Assembly (NCBI RefSeq): GCF_010907035.1
Contig: NZ_QUMK01000003.1
Span: forward strand, 1-64,000
Source of the DNA: Rhodopseudomonas sp. BR0M22
GTDB lineage: Bacteria > Pseudomonadota > Alphaproteobacteria > Rhizobiales > Xanthobacteraceae
Reading direction: 5' to 3'
Length of the DNA: 64,000 nt
Below the pieces are notes generated by a model that was not told the DNA's origin, made no database searches, and saw nothing but the letters and a program-made list of their open reading frames with translations. A program made the position numbers and the translations under genes. Below are positions 47,138 through 58,094 of this stretch, piece after piece; the stretch's first letter is position 1; each line of letters begins with the position of its first letter.

Positions 47138-48127
47138 GTGAACGATCAGGCATTTAGATTCTCCGTCGCGCCGATGATGGAATGGACCGACAGTCATTGT
47201 CGCGTGTTCCATCGGCTGCTGACCAAGCGTGCGTTGCTCTACACCGAGATGGTCACCACCGGAGCGGTGATCCACGGCGACCGGCAGCGGCTGCTCGGTT
47301 TCGATGCGAGCGAACATCCGGTGGCGCTGCAGCTCGGCGGCTCCAATCCGGCCGATCTCGCCACCGCGGCGAAGATCGGCGAGGATTTCGGCTACGACGA
47401 GATCAACATCAATGTTGGCTGCCCGTCCGATCGGGTGAAGGAGGGCCGGTTCGGCGCCTGCCTGATGGCTGAGCCTGATCTGGTCGCCGAAGGCGTCGCC
47501 GCGATGAAGCGCGCGGTCGCCGTGCCGGTGACGGTGAAGTGCCGGATCGGCATCGACGATCAGGACCCGGAAGTCGCGCTCGATGCGCTGGCGCGGGCGG
47601 TGGTCGCCGCCGGTGCCGATGCGCTGATCGTGCACGCCCGCAAGGCCTGGCTGAACGGGCTGTCGCCGAAGGAGAACCGCGATATCCCGCCGCTCGATTA
47701 CGATCGGGTGTATCGGCTGAAGCAGGCGATGCCGCGGGTGCCGATCATCATCAACGGCGGCATCGGCAGCATCGCAGAAGCCAAACGGCATCTCGATCAC
47801 GTCGACGGCGTGATGCTCGGCCGCGCCGCCTATCAGGAGCCGTGGCGGCTGCTGGACGTCGATCCCGAATTGTTCGGCGAGCCTGCGCAATATCCCTCGA
47901 TGAAGGAGGCGCTCGAAGCGCTGATCCCTTATATCGAGCGGCATCTCGCGCAGGGCCTGCGTCTGCACGCCATCACTCGCCACGTCATCGGCGCGTATCA
48001 GGGCGTGCCCGGCGCGCGCGCGTTCCGGCGCTATTTGTCCGAATTCGGTGTCAAGCCGGATGCCGACGCGAGCGTGTTGCTGAAGGCAATGGTGGCGGTG
48101 ACGGAGCGGGCGACCGAAGCGGCTTGA
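47138..48127 (+). CDS. dusA: tRNA-dihydrouridine(20/20a) synthase DusA
   Basis: 329 residues from a GTG at 47138. The FMN barrel shows FSVAPMMEWTDSHCRVFHRL, LQLGGSNPADLA, the catalytic cysteine Cys95 in NINVGCPSDRV, and IIINGGIGSIAEAKRHLDHV. The signature GRFGACLM and the C-terminal helical tRNA-binding domain fit DusA rather than DusB or DusC. It reduces U20 and U20a in the D-loop of tRNA with NADPH. It converges with the toxin-antitoxin pair, with 22 bases between stops. Confidence 0.94.
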   Translation: MNDQAFRFSVAPMMEWTDSHCRVFHRLLTKRALLYTEMVTTGAVIHGDRQRLLGFDASEHPVALQLGGSNPADLATAAKIGEDFGYDEININVGCPSDRVKEGRFGACLMAEPDLVAEGVAAMKRAVAVPVTVKCRIGIDDQDPEVALDALARAVVAAGADALIVHARKAWLNGLSPKENRDIPPLDYDRVYRLKQAMPRVPIIINGGIGSIAEAKRHLDHVDGVMLGRAAYQEPWRLLDVDPELFGEPAQYPSMKEALEALIPYIERHLAQGLRLHAITRHVIGAYQGVPGARAFRRYLSEFGVKPDADASVLLKAMVAVTERATEAA

Positions 48128-48149
48128 GCCGCGGCCCGCGAGGTGCGCA

Positions 48150-48476
48150 CTACGCGATAGCGCTCAGACCTTTGGCTTTGACGAGGTTGAGCAGTTTCAG
48201 CGATGGGCCGTCGGGCCGCTTCTCGCCGCGTTCCCACTTGCTCACCGCGTCTTTGCGGACATTGAGATAGCGCGCGAACACCGGCTGCGAGACCTGCTCG
48301 CGTTCCCGCAACGCCTTGATCTCGTCGGGCGCCATCGGATCGACCCGCGTCAGGCACAGTTCGTCGAACTCACGCATCGTCGCTTTGTCGATGATTTTCG
48401 CGCGGGCGAGGCCAGCGGCGGTCTTGTGGACCGTTGCGAGGATGGCGCTCTCACGTTTGCTGGTCGGCTTCGTCAT
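48150..48476 (-). CDS. HTH-type antitoxin (HigA/XRE-like) of a type II toxin-antitoxin pair
   Basis: 108 residues. The C-terminal half holds an XRE helix-turn-helix: KALREREQVSQPVFARYLNV then KDAVSKWERGEKRPDGPSLK. The N-terminal half would wrap the toxin. It starts at an ATG that overlaps the toxin stop (ATGA), giving toxin-first order as in higBA. By family knowledge it neutralises the toxin and represses the shared promoter. No operator was identified upstream of the toxin. Confidence 0.85.
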   Translation of the reverse strand: MTKPTSKRESAILATVHKTAAGLARAKIIDKATMREFDELCLTRVDPMAPDEIKALREREQVSQPVFARYLNVRKDAVSKWERGEKRPDGPSLKLLNLVKAKGLSAIA

Positions 48477-48847
48477 GGTCGTCCCGTTACTTCTGATATC
48501 TCACCCGCCGCAATCGCGGTCTCGAGGGCTTCGACATCGAGTGCGAGCAAGACGGTGGCCAGCTTCTTCAGTGCGTCCAGTTCTTTGGCCGAGATGTTGG
48601 CCTTCTGGTTCTTGGCGAAGCCATGAACGAAGAAACTGTGCGCTCCCATCCTGCAAACAATGATGGTGCGGAAGCCGCCGGACTTGCCGCCACCCTTGCG
48701 GCCGATCCGCTGTTTGAACACACCGCCGCCGAGGCTCGCATCCCATCGCCCTTCGGCGACGTCCGCAGCTGCGACGAGCAAGTCGGCACTGTCCAACTTC
48801 GCCTTCCGTGCGAACTTGGCGAACTCCTTGGTTTGGTAGACGCCCAT
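48473..48847 (-). CDS. RelE/HigB-like toxin
   Basis: 124 residues from the ATG at 48847; the frame is open further upstream, but that part is not protein-like. Sequence features are FAKFARKAKLDSADLLVAAA, LGGGVFKQRIGRKGGGKSGG, FRTIIVCRMGAHSFFVHGFAKNQ and IS..EL.ALKKLA, which match the RelE/HigB group formerly called DUF1044. Members are ribosome-associated or free mRNA interferases. The ribosome site is weak, as is common for toxins coupled to their antitoxin. The pair is in a chromosomal spot with no other mobile-element traits. Confidence 0.85.
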   Translation of the reverse strand: MGVYQTKEFAKFARKAKLDSADLLVAAADVAEGRWDASLGGGVFKQRIGRKGGGKSGGFRTIIVCRMGAHSFFVHGFAKNQKANISAKELDALKKLATVLLALDVEALETAIAAGEISEVTGRP

Positions 48848-49036
48848 GCTGCCACGCGGCTGAATGAATGTAGTCCTCAGAGCTATATTTCTCAAGGCGT
48901 TTGTCGTGCCGGCAAACCCTCGCTGCATCTTCGCGGGCACTGGCATTCCGCGCATTGATGCTGGCCGTGCCCGAGCGTTGCCGTGGTTCAAACCATGGCT
49001 GCGCCCAAGATTTCGACAGTTTTGGAACGATGATGG

Positions 49037-49573
49037 CTACGGATACCCGCGCAGGCGGAGCTGATCGGCGCGGACTTCCCAGCTTTCGAGGCGATCGAGG
49101 AAGCTCATCCCGAGCAGGTTGGTCTTCATCTGGCCGCGCGGCACCACCAGGGCCGGGACCGAGCGCTCGACCAGTTTGCCGATCGCCAGGCTGTCGAGCG
49201 ACAGCCGCGCGGCGCGGGTGTGGCCGCCGGCGGTCTCCAGCTCGACGTTGAAGGTCAGCAGCTCCAGCGGCAGGCCGGCGGCTTTGGCGGTCTCATAGGT
49301 CAGCACCACCGATGTGGCGCCGGTGTCGATCACCATCGGGGCGTTGATGCCGTTGACCTTCGCGACCACGGTGAACTCGCCGCCGGTTCCCCGAGGAATG
49401 TCGACCATTCGGGCCTGGGCCGCGTCGGCCGCCGCGGTGGCGGCTGCAATACGCTTTTTCAGCATCGTCGACATGACGTCGCCTGCCGCCGAGATCCGCT
49501 TCGGATCCCCATAGGCCACCACGGCGCCGGCAGTGCCGAGCAACACCAGAAGCACCAGCAGCATGCGGGTCAT
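49037..49573 (-). CDS. Membrane-anchored retropepsin-like aspartic protease (TIGR02281-type)
   Basis: 178 residues. A membrane helix or signal anchor at 3-20 (RMLLVLLVLLGTAGAVVAYG), then a linker, and a clan AA protease domain with the active-site motif VIDTGATSVVLTYETAK followed by the flap-like VELETAGGHTRAARLSLDSL and LLGMSFLDRLESWEV. Such single-domain enzymes must dimerise to be active, like retroviral proteases. They are widespread in alphaproteobacteria and of unknown role. DUF1289 lies 22 bases downstream of... upstream in transcription order, ending at 49596, so the two genes are likely cotranscribed. Confidence 0.88.
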   Translation of the reverse strand: MTRMLLVLLVLLGTAGAVVAYGDPKRISAAGDVMSTMLKKRIAAATAAADAAQARMVDIPRGTGGEFTVVAKVNGINAPMVIDTGATSVVLTYETAKAAGLPLELLTFNVELETAGGHTRAARLSLDSLAIGKLVERSVPALVVPRGQMKTNLLGMSFLDRLESWEVRADQLRLRGYP

Positions 49574-49595
49574 GGCGCACCTGAAGCCGGCGCGG

Positions 49596-49820
49596 CTACG
49601 ACGTCGCGTCGGTCCTGGATGGACGCTTTTGCCGGGGCTTCGGCACGTCCATGCCGGCGTCGGCCATGCGCTGGGGCAGGCCGGCCATGATGGCGAGCCG
49701 TTCGGAGCTGGCCATTCGCGGCCAGCGCGCGATCTCCGGCATGGTGCGGCCGCAGCCGTAACAGAGGTCGGTCTGCGGATTGATCATGCAGACCGCGATG
49801 CAGGGCGTTTCGATGCTCAT
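49596..49820 (-). CDS. DUF1289 small cysteine-rich protein
   Basis: 74 residues from the ATG at 49820. The family pattern is clear: TPCIAVCMINPQTDLCYGCG then RTMPEIARWPRM, with four cysteines that probably bind iron or zinc, and a short basic tail. The name of the family reflects an unknown role. It sits between a histidine kinase gene and the protease gene, all on the minus strand with short gaps (44 and 22 bases). Confidence 0.87.
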   Translation of the reverse strand: MSIETPCIAVCMINPQTDLCYGCGRTMPEIARWPRMASSERLAIMAGLPQRMADAGMDVPKPRQKRPSRTDATS

Positions 49821-49864
49821 GTCGGATGGTGGCTGACATTGGTCGCCTCCCGCAAGTCCCGATC

Positions 49865-51460
<1,596 letters not shown>

Positions 51461-51573
51461 CAACCAACACAATCGCTGCGCGCGAACGCGCGCGGTTTCC
51501 CCAGACTATATCTGGCCACAAATCCTTAAGAGCAGCCTTAAAGGGAAGATTATTCCGGTTAACAGGTGGCTAA

Positions 51574-51608
51574 CAATCGCGGTGAACGGCCCGTGAAAAC
51601 CGCGATTG
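51574..51608 (-). terminator. Candidate hairpin downstream of the 3-hydroxyisobutyrate dehydrogenase-like gene
   Basis: CAATCGCGGT and ACCGCGATTG are perfect 10-base arms around a 15-base loop that itself contains ACGG/CCGT. It starts 16 bases after the stop. No strong T tract, so termination is uncertain. Confidence 0.4.
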
Positions 51609-51623
51609 CGCCGCTCCCTGCGA

Positions 51624-52493
51624 TCAGCGTTGCAGCCGCGCCAGCAGGCTGGAGGTGTCCCAGCGCTTGCCGCCCATCTTCTCGACCTCGGCGTAGAAAT
51701 TGTCGACCAGCGCGGTCACCGGCAGGCTGGCGCCATTGCGGCGCGCTTCGGCGAGGCAGATCGACAGATCCTTGCGCATCCATTCGACCGCGAAGCCGAA
51801 ATCGTATTTGCCGTCGTTCATGGTCTTGTGGCGGTTCTCCATCTGCCACGACTGCGCCGCGCCCTTGGAGATGGTGTCGATCACCGCGTTGACATCGAGC
51901 CCGGCTTTCTTGGCGAAGTGGATGCCCTCCGACAGTCCTTCGACCAGGCCTGCGATGCAGATCTGGTTGACCATCTTGGTGAGCTGGCCGCTGCCGGTGG
52001 GGCCCAGCAGCTTGCACATCCGCGCATAGGCGGCGATCACCGGCTCGGCCTTGGCGAAGTCTTCCGGACGGCCGCCGCACATCACCGTCAGCACGCCGTT
52101 CTCGGCGCCGGCCTGGCCGCCCGACACCGGTGCGTCGATGAAGTGGAAGCCGGCCTTGTGCGCAGCCGCGTCGAGCTCGCGCGCGACCTCGGCCGATGCG
52201 GTGGTGTGGTCGACAAAGATCGCGCCCTTGCTCATCGCACCGAACGCGCCGCCGGCACCGGTCGTCACCGCGCGCAGGTCGTCATCGTTGCCGACGCAGG
52301 CCATCACGAAATCCTGACCCGCAGCGGCCTCGGCCGGCGTCGGCGCGGTGCGGCCGCCGAACTTGTCGGCCCAGGCCTGCGCCTTGGCCGCCGTGCGATT
52401 GTACACCGTCACCTCATGGCCTCCTTTCGTCACGAGATGTCCAGCCATCGGAAACCCCATGACGCCGAGACCGAGGAAAGCGACTTTGGCCAT
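51624..52493 (-). CDS. 3-hydroxyisobutyrate dehydrogenase family NAD(P)-dependent oxidoreductase
   Basis: 289 residues from the ATG at 52493. Nucleotide fold VAFLGLGVMGFPMAGHLV at the N terminus, the substrate segment IDAPVSGGQAGAENGVL and the catalytic lysine in GQLTKMVNQ are typical of the beta-hydroxyacid dehydrogenases. The family includes 3-hydroxyisobutyrate, tartronate semialdehyde and succinic semialdehyde reductases, which cannot be told apart by eye. No valine-catabolism genes are adjacent. Divergent from mrp. Confidence 0.88.
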   Translation of the reverse strand: MAKVAFLGLGVMGFPMAGHLVTKGGHEVTVYNRTAAKAQAWADKFGGRTAPTPAEAAAGQDFVMACVGNDDDLRAVTTGAGGAFGAMSKGAIFVDHTTASAEVARELDAAAHKAGFHFIDAPVSGGQAGAENGVLTVMCGGRPEDFAKAEPVIAAYARMCKLLGPTGSGQLTKMVNQICIAGLVEGLSEGIHFAKKAGLDVNAVIDTISKGAAQSWQMENRHKTMNDGKYDFGFAVEWMRKDLSICLAEARRNGASLPVTALVDNFYAEVEKMGGKRWDTSSLLARLQR

Positions 52494-52602
52494 GTCTGGA
52501 CCCTTCAATTTGCGACGCGCACCGGGCGGCGCCTGATCGAGTTGAGGTGAGGGCGGCCCGATTGCAGGCGCGCGAGGAGGAGCCGCCAGCATAGGGCGCG
52601 AA

Positions 52603-52651
52603 CCTTGCGGAGCAAGGCCTCGCGACCGTCGCGTCGCGAGGCGTGCCTTGC
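52603..52651. promoter_or_regulatory. Overlapping alternative hairpins between divergent genes
   Basis: GCCTCGCGAC (52617-52626) and GTCGCGAGGC (52633-52642) form a perfect 10-bp stem. GCAAGG (52612-52617) can pair either with CCTTGC just upstream (52603-52608) or with CCTTGC downstream (52646-52651), so two mutually exclusive folds exist about 140 bases before mrp. Confidence 0.35.
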
Positions 52652-52790
52652 ACTGCAGCATGGTTCGGACGATACATCTCACCAGCGCCGTTGGCGGTCG
52701 ATCCGATCGCCTCGGACGACGAAGCATTTCCTGGCTTGAACCGATCGTTTGCATGTGGTCGGTGGACGCGACGCCGGCAGGAGACTCCCA

Positions 52791-53906
52791 TTGAGCGTGA
52801 CCCAGCAACAGATCCTCGACAGCTTGGCGAAAGTGATGTCACCGCGCGGCGTACCGCTGACAAAAGCCGGCGTGCTGTCGGAGATCGCCGTGACCGGCGG
52901 CAAGGTGTACTTCTCGATCAATGTCGATGCCGCTGAGGCTCGCGCCTGGGAGAGTGTTCGCAGCGAGGCCGAAGCCGCGGTGCGCGGCACGCCGGGCGTG
53001 GCGAGCGCGCTGGTCGCGCTCACTGCGGAGCGCAAGCCCGGCAGCGCGCCGGCAGCGCAGCGCCCCGGCGTGGCGCCGGTGTCGGCTCATCGACCCGCCG
53101 GCGCACCGGGAGCCGGCCTCCCGAAGCAGGCGGAGATTCCCGGTGTCGGCGCGATCATCGCGGTCGCTTCGGGCAAGGGCGGCGTCGGCAAGTCGACCAC
53201 CGCGCTCAATCTCGCGCTCGGCCTGCGCGATCTCGGCCTCAAGGTCGGACTGCTCGATGCCGATATCTACGGCCCCTCGGTGCCGCGGCTGACCGGCATC
53301 AACGAGAAGCCGCAGCTCGACGACAGCCGCCGGATGATTCCGATTGCACGCTTCGGCCTGTCGATCATGTCGATCGGCTTTCTGGTCGACGAAGAAGCGC
53401 CGATGATCTGGCGTGGGCCGATGGTGATGTCGGCGATCACCCAGATGCTGCGCGACGTCGACTGGGGCAAGCTCGACGTGCTGGTGGTCGACATGCCGCC
53501 CGGCACCGGCGATGCGCAGTTGACGCTCGCTCAGACCGTGCCGCTGAAGGGGGCGGTCATCGTGTCGACGCCGCAGGATCTGGCGCTGATCGACGCCCGC
53601 CGTGGCCTCGCGATGTTCACCAAGGTCAACGTGCCGCTGCTCGGCATCATCGAGAACATGAGCTACTTCCTGTGTCCGGAATGCGGCACCCGGTCCGACG
53701 TGTTCGGCCACGGTGGAGCCCGCCACGAAGCCGAACGACTCGGTGTGCCGTTCCTCGGCGAGATTCCGTTGCACATGGAAATTCGCGCCACCTCGGACGC
53801 GGGCCGGCCGGTGGTCGAGAGCGAACCGAATGGTCCGCACGCGACGATCTACCGCGCGATTGCCGCCAAGGTACGCGATAGGCTGCAGTCGCTCGCGACC
53901 ATTTGA
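52791..53906 (+). CDS. mrp: Mrp/ApbC-type iron-sulfur cluster carrier ATPase
   Basis: 371 residues from a TTG at 52791, chosen because AGGAG stands 7 bases before it and no ATG fits. N-terminal DUF59/MIP18-like domain (ILDSLAKVMSPRGVPLTKAG), an alanine/proline linker near 85-110, then the P-loop ATPase with deviant Walker A AVASGKGGVGKSTTALNLAL, the switch LLDADIYGPSVPRL and VVDMPPGTGDAQLTL. The conserved CxxC for cluster binding is in YFLCPECGTRSDVFGHGG. It carries and hands over Fe-S clusters, which fits the several Fe-S enzymes in this window (PqqE, MoaA). Confidence 0.93.
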   Translation: MSVTQQQILDSLAKVMSPRGVPLTKAGVLSEIAVTGGKVYFSINVDAAEARAWESVRSEAEAAVRGTPGVASALVALTAERKPGSAPAAQRPGVAPVSAHRPAGAPGAGLPKQAEIPGVGAIIAVASGKGGVGKSTTALNLALGLRDLGLKVGLLDADIYGPSVPRLTGINEKPQLDDSRRMIPIARFGLSIMSIGFLVDEEAPMIWRGPMVMSAITQMLRDVDWGKLDVLVVDMPPGTGDAQLTLAQTVPLKGAVIVSTPQDLALIDARRGLAMFTKVNVPLLGIIENMSYFLCPECGTRSDVFGHGGARHEAERLGVPFLGEIPLHMEIRATSDAGRPVVESEPNGPHATIYRAIAAKVRDRLQSLATI

Positions 53907-54060
53907 TGCACTGCGAAGCGACATGCTGACGCGGCCCTCGGCGCTGGCCGCAATCCTGCCCAGGCAGTGCGGCAGCGCAGAAATTTCGATCTTCGACTTT
54001 GGTTGAATCTCAGTTATCTGCTTGGTCGCGACGTTTTCCGCGGGTGACTATCCGTGTTAG

Positions 54061-55245
<1,185 letters not shown>

Positions 55246-55271
55246 TCCAGCAAGCATCGCAGCAAACAATC

Positions 55272-55304
55272 AGCCCGGCCTCCGCGAGGAGGCCGGGCTT
55301 TTTG
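55272..55304 (+). terminator. Intrinsic terminator after the TRAP binding protein
   Basis: Perfect 12-bp GC-rich stem (55272-55283 with 55288-55299) with a GCGA tetraloop and a following TTTTTG. The reverse strand has no comparable T tract. Confidence 0.92.
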
Positions 55305-55345
55305 TTGTTACCAGTCTTCTTACGAACACGGGGGGCAGCTCCACC

Positions 55346-55424
55346 GTCATTGCGAGCGAAGCGAAGCAATCCAGCTCAGTGCACTGTACTGGATCGCTTC
55401 GTCGCTTCGCTTCTCGCAATGACG
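55346..55424. repeat. Palindromic intergenic repeat, family B
   Basis: GTCATTGCGAGCGAAGCGAA with GCAATCCAG at the left; GGATCGCTTCGTCGCTTCGC and TTCTCGCAATGACG at the right. It lies in the convergent gap between the TRAP binding protein and the DctM gene. Confidence 0.88.
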
Positions 55425-55445
55425 GGAAGGGGAAGCCGTCCTCGA

Positions 55446-57287
55446 TCAGAATTTCGGCGGGCCGAAGTCGAGCTGCGGCATTTCGATCTGCGGAATCTCG
55501 ATCTGGACCTTGGAGGGGTCGACGGTCGAGGCCGCGCCTTTGTAGTGCATCACCATTCCGGGGAAGGCGATCACCAGGGCAACCATGATGAGCTGGATGA
55601 TCACGAACGGCACCGAGCCCCAGTAGATCTGCCCCGTCGTGACCGGTGCCATCTGCTTGCCGCTGATCCGGTCGATATAAGGCAGCTTCGGCGCCACCGA
55701 GCGCAGATAGAACAGCGCAAATCCGAACGGCGGATGCATGAACGAGGTCTGCATGTTGACGCCGAGGATGACGCCGAACCAGATCAGGTCGATGCCGAGC
55801 TTCTCCGCCGGCGGGCCGAGCAGCGGGATGACGATGAAGGCGAGCTCGAAGAAGTCGAGGAAGAACGCCAGCACGAACACAAAGGCGTTGACGAAGATCA
55901 GGAAGCCGAGCTGGCCGCCGGGCAGCGACACCAGCAGCTCTTCGACCCAGCGGTGGCCGTCGACGCCGTAGAAGGTGAGCGAGAACACGCGGGCGCCGAC
56001 CAGGATCATCACCACGAAGGCGGTCAGCTTGGCGGTCGACTCGGTGGCTTGGCGGGTGAGGTCGAAGCTCAGCCGGCCCTTCATCAGTGCCAGCAGCATC
56101 GCGCCGGCTGCGCCCATCGCACCGCCTTCGGTCGGCGTCGCGACGCCGATGAAAATGGTGCCGAGCACCAGGAAGATCAGGCCGAGCGGCGGCACCATTA
56201 CGAACACGACCTGCTCGGCGAGCTTGGACAGCAGCTTCAGCCGCAGCAGGCGGTTCAGCACCGCAATCACGAACGACAGCGCGACGGTGATCGACATCGT
56301 CAGCACGATGTAGTCGGCACCCGATTTGACCTCGGTAAAGCCCATCGCCACGATGCCGGCGGCGGTCGAGGCGGCGACCACCAGATACAGCGACATCGTC
56401 ATGGTGCGGATGATGCCGATGAACGGGCGGAACAGCACGGCCGTGAGGATCACGAACCAGAAGCCCTGCATCACCAGCTGCGACAGGCCGACCTTGTCGA
56501 ACGCGGGCTTGCTCCAGTCGAACGAGCCCCAATGCACCGCGAACAGATACGCCGCGCCGCCGGCCGACAGCGCCGCCAGCGGCATGATCAGCGGGTGCCG
56601 CGCAGTCTCCGGCTCACGCAGCGTCTGCGCTTCGAGCGGCAGACCGGGCGCCGCCTTCGGGGCGAAGATCGTCACCAGGAAGATGTACAGCGCATACAGC
56701 AGCGACAGCACGATGCCGGGAATGAACGCGCCTTCGTACATGTCGCCGACCGAACGGCCGAGCTGGTCGGCCATCACGATCAGCACCAGCGACGGCGGAA
56801 TGATCTGGGCCAGCGTACCGGACGCGGCGATGATGCCCGTGGCGACGCGGCGGTCGTAGCCGTAGCGCAGCATGATCGGCAGCGAGATCAGACCCATCGA
56901 GATCACCGACGCGGCGACCACGCCGGTGGTGGCGGCGAGCAGGGCGCCGACGAACACCACCGCATAGGCGATGCCGCCGCGGATCGAGCCGAACAACTGG
57001 CCGATGGTCTCGAGCAGATCCTCGGCCATGCCGGATCTCTCCAGCACCAGTCCCATGAAGGTGAAGAACGGAATCGCCAGCAGCGTTTCGTTGTTCATCA
57101 CCCCGTAGACGCGATCGGGCAGTGCCTGCAGGAAGTCGGGACGGAACAGCCCGAGCTCGATGCCTAGGAAGGCGAACAGAAGGCCGTTGGCGGCGAGCGA
57201 AAACGCCACCGGATAGCCCAGCAGCAGAAACACCACCAACGACGCGAACATGATCGGCGCCATGTAGTGGATCAATAGTGCGGTCAT
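55446..57287 (-). CDS. TRAP transporter large permease subunit (DctM family, with internal insertion)
   Basis: 613 residues, against about 430 for a typical DctM. Conserved parts: AIPFFTFMGLVLERSGMAED near 90, SVISMGLISLPIMLRYGYDR, IPPSLVLIVMADQLG, and late FTPT-like GVATPTEGGAMGAAGAM and MHPPFGFALFYLRSVAP. An extra stretch of roughly 150 residues with several hydrophobic helices (between about 215 and 380) separates the two halves. This long form is seen in TRAP systems of the TakM/mannitol-chloroaromatic type. It works with DctQ and the binding protein to import an organic anion with sodium. Confidence 0.92.
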   Translation of the reverse strand: MTALLIHYMAPIMFASLVVFLLLGYPVAFSLAANGLLFAFLGIELGLFRPDFLQALPDRVYGVMNNETLLAIPFFTFMGLVLERSGMAEDLLETIGQLFGSIRGGIAYAVVFVGALLAATTGVVAASVISMGLISLPIMLRYGYDRRVATGIIAASGTLAQIIPPSLVLIVMADQLGRSVGDMYEGAFIPGIVLSLLYALYIFLVTIFAPKAAPGLPLEAQTLREPETARHPLIMPLAALSAGGAAYLFAVHWGSFDWSKPAFDKVGLSQLVMQGFWFVILTAVLFRPFIGIIRTMTMSLYLVVAASTAAGIVAMGFTEVKSGADYIVLTMSITVALSFVIAVLNRLLRLKLLSKLAEQVVFVMVPPLGLIFLVLGTIFIGVATPTEGGAMGAAGAMLLALMKGRLSFDLTRQATESTAKLTAFVVMILVGARVFSLTFYGVDGHRWVEELLVSLPGGQLGFLIFVNAFVFVLAFFLDFFELAFIVIPLLGPPAEKLGIDLIWFGVILGVNMQTSFMHPPFGFALFYLRSVAPKLPYIDRISGKQMAPVTTGQIYWGSVPFVIIQLIMVALVIAFPGMVMHYKGAASTVDPSKVQIEIPQIEMPQLDFGPPKF

Positions 57288-57324
57288 GCGGACCGGCCCC
57301 CCAATGCGATGACCACGAAGCGGC

Positions 57325-57921
57325 TTACTTTTGATCGCCGCCGATGTTGATGAGCAGTCGCTCGGCTTCCATCTCCGCCGAACTGTGCGCGCCTTGTGCG
57401 GATGCGTTGCTGTCTGGAATCGCGCCCACCATCATGGCGAAACGCTTGATGATCTCCGAGATGCCCTGAATGATCAGCAGCACGCACATGATCATGATCA
57501 GCGATTTGGCCGGCCACTGCGGCAGGCCGCCGGCACTGAACGATTGTTCGTTCTGGTGGTAGGACACCAGAAAGAACGGGACCGACCACCACAACAGAAT
57601 GATCGCGAACGGCATCAGGAAGAATACGTGGCCGATCATGTCGATCCAGCCGCGCAGCTTCAGCGGCAGGTTGTGATTGATGATGTCGATGCGGATGTGT
57701 TCGTTGCTGAGCAGGGTCCAGGGCGAGCACAGCATGAACACCACGCTGAACAGCACCCACTGCAATTCCAGAAACGAGTTGGACGACATGTCGAACAGCT
57801 TGCGGACAACGGCGTTGGTCGCCGAAATCAGAACCGCCACCACGATCAGCCACGACAGCCAGCGGCCGATCACCGTATTGAAGGCGTCGATGGTCCTGCT
57901 CAGTCCAAGCAATGCTCGCAA
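57325..57921 (-). CDS. TRAP transporter small permease subunit (DctQ family)
   Basis: 198 residues from a TTG at 57921, chosen because GGAGGAG lies 8 bases upstream; the frame is open 12 codons further but without a ribosome site. Four membrane helices, the first GRWLSWLIVVAVLISATNAV, and the DctQ segment SFLELQWVLFSVVFMLCSPW followed by NEHIRIDIINHNLP. It precedes dctM by 37 bases on the same strand, so both form one operon. A candidate promoter lies about 100 bases upstream. Confidence 0.9.
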   Translation of the reverse strand: MRALLGLSRTIDAFNTVIGRWLSWLIVVAVLISATNAVVRKLFDMSSNSFLELQWVLFSVVFMLCSPWTLLSNEHIRIDIINHNLPLKLRGWIDMIGHVFFLMPFAIILLWWSVPFFLVSYHQNEQSFSAGGLPQWPAKSLIMIMCVLLIIQGISEIIKRFAMMVGAIPDSNASAQGAHSSAEMEAERLLINIGGDQK

Positions 57922-58018
57922 CGCTCGGTCTCCTCCCGTTTCGCCAGGCCTGCGCAACGAAGACGCGAAGCGGCTTTTGCAGCCGAGGGCCCGCGAAGCG
58001 AGGGCACCAAATCAGTGC

Positions 58019-58048
58019 ATTATCGTTCCGTCAATTGGAAAATAGCAA
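58019..58048 (-). promoter_or_regulatory. Sigma-70-like promoter for the dctQM operon
   Basis: On the minus strand TTGCTA (58048-58043), an 18-base spacer and GATAAT (58024-58019). The -10 matches consensus at five of six positions and lies in a locally AT-rich stretch about 100 bases before the DctQ start. Confidence 0.45.
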
Positions 58049-58094
58049 TCAGGAGCGGTCTTCAGCATAATGATTAGTCTGCGGGCGGAAGCTC

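Noticed and set aside
48848-49036. Possible extra gene or toxin extension between the toxin and the protease
   Set aside because: The open frame continues, but there is no ribosome site and the sequence is unlike the toxin family N terminus.
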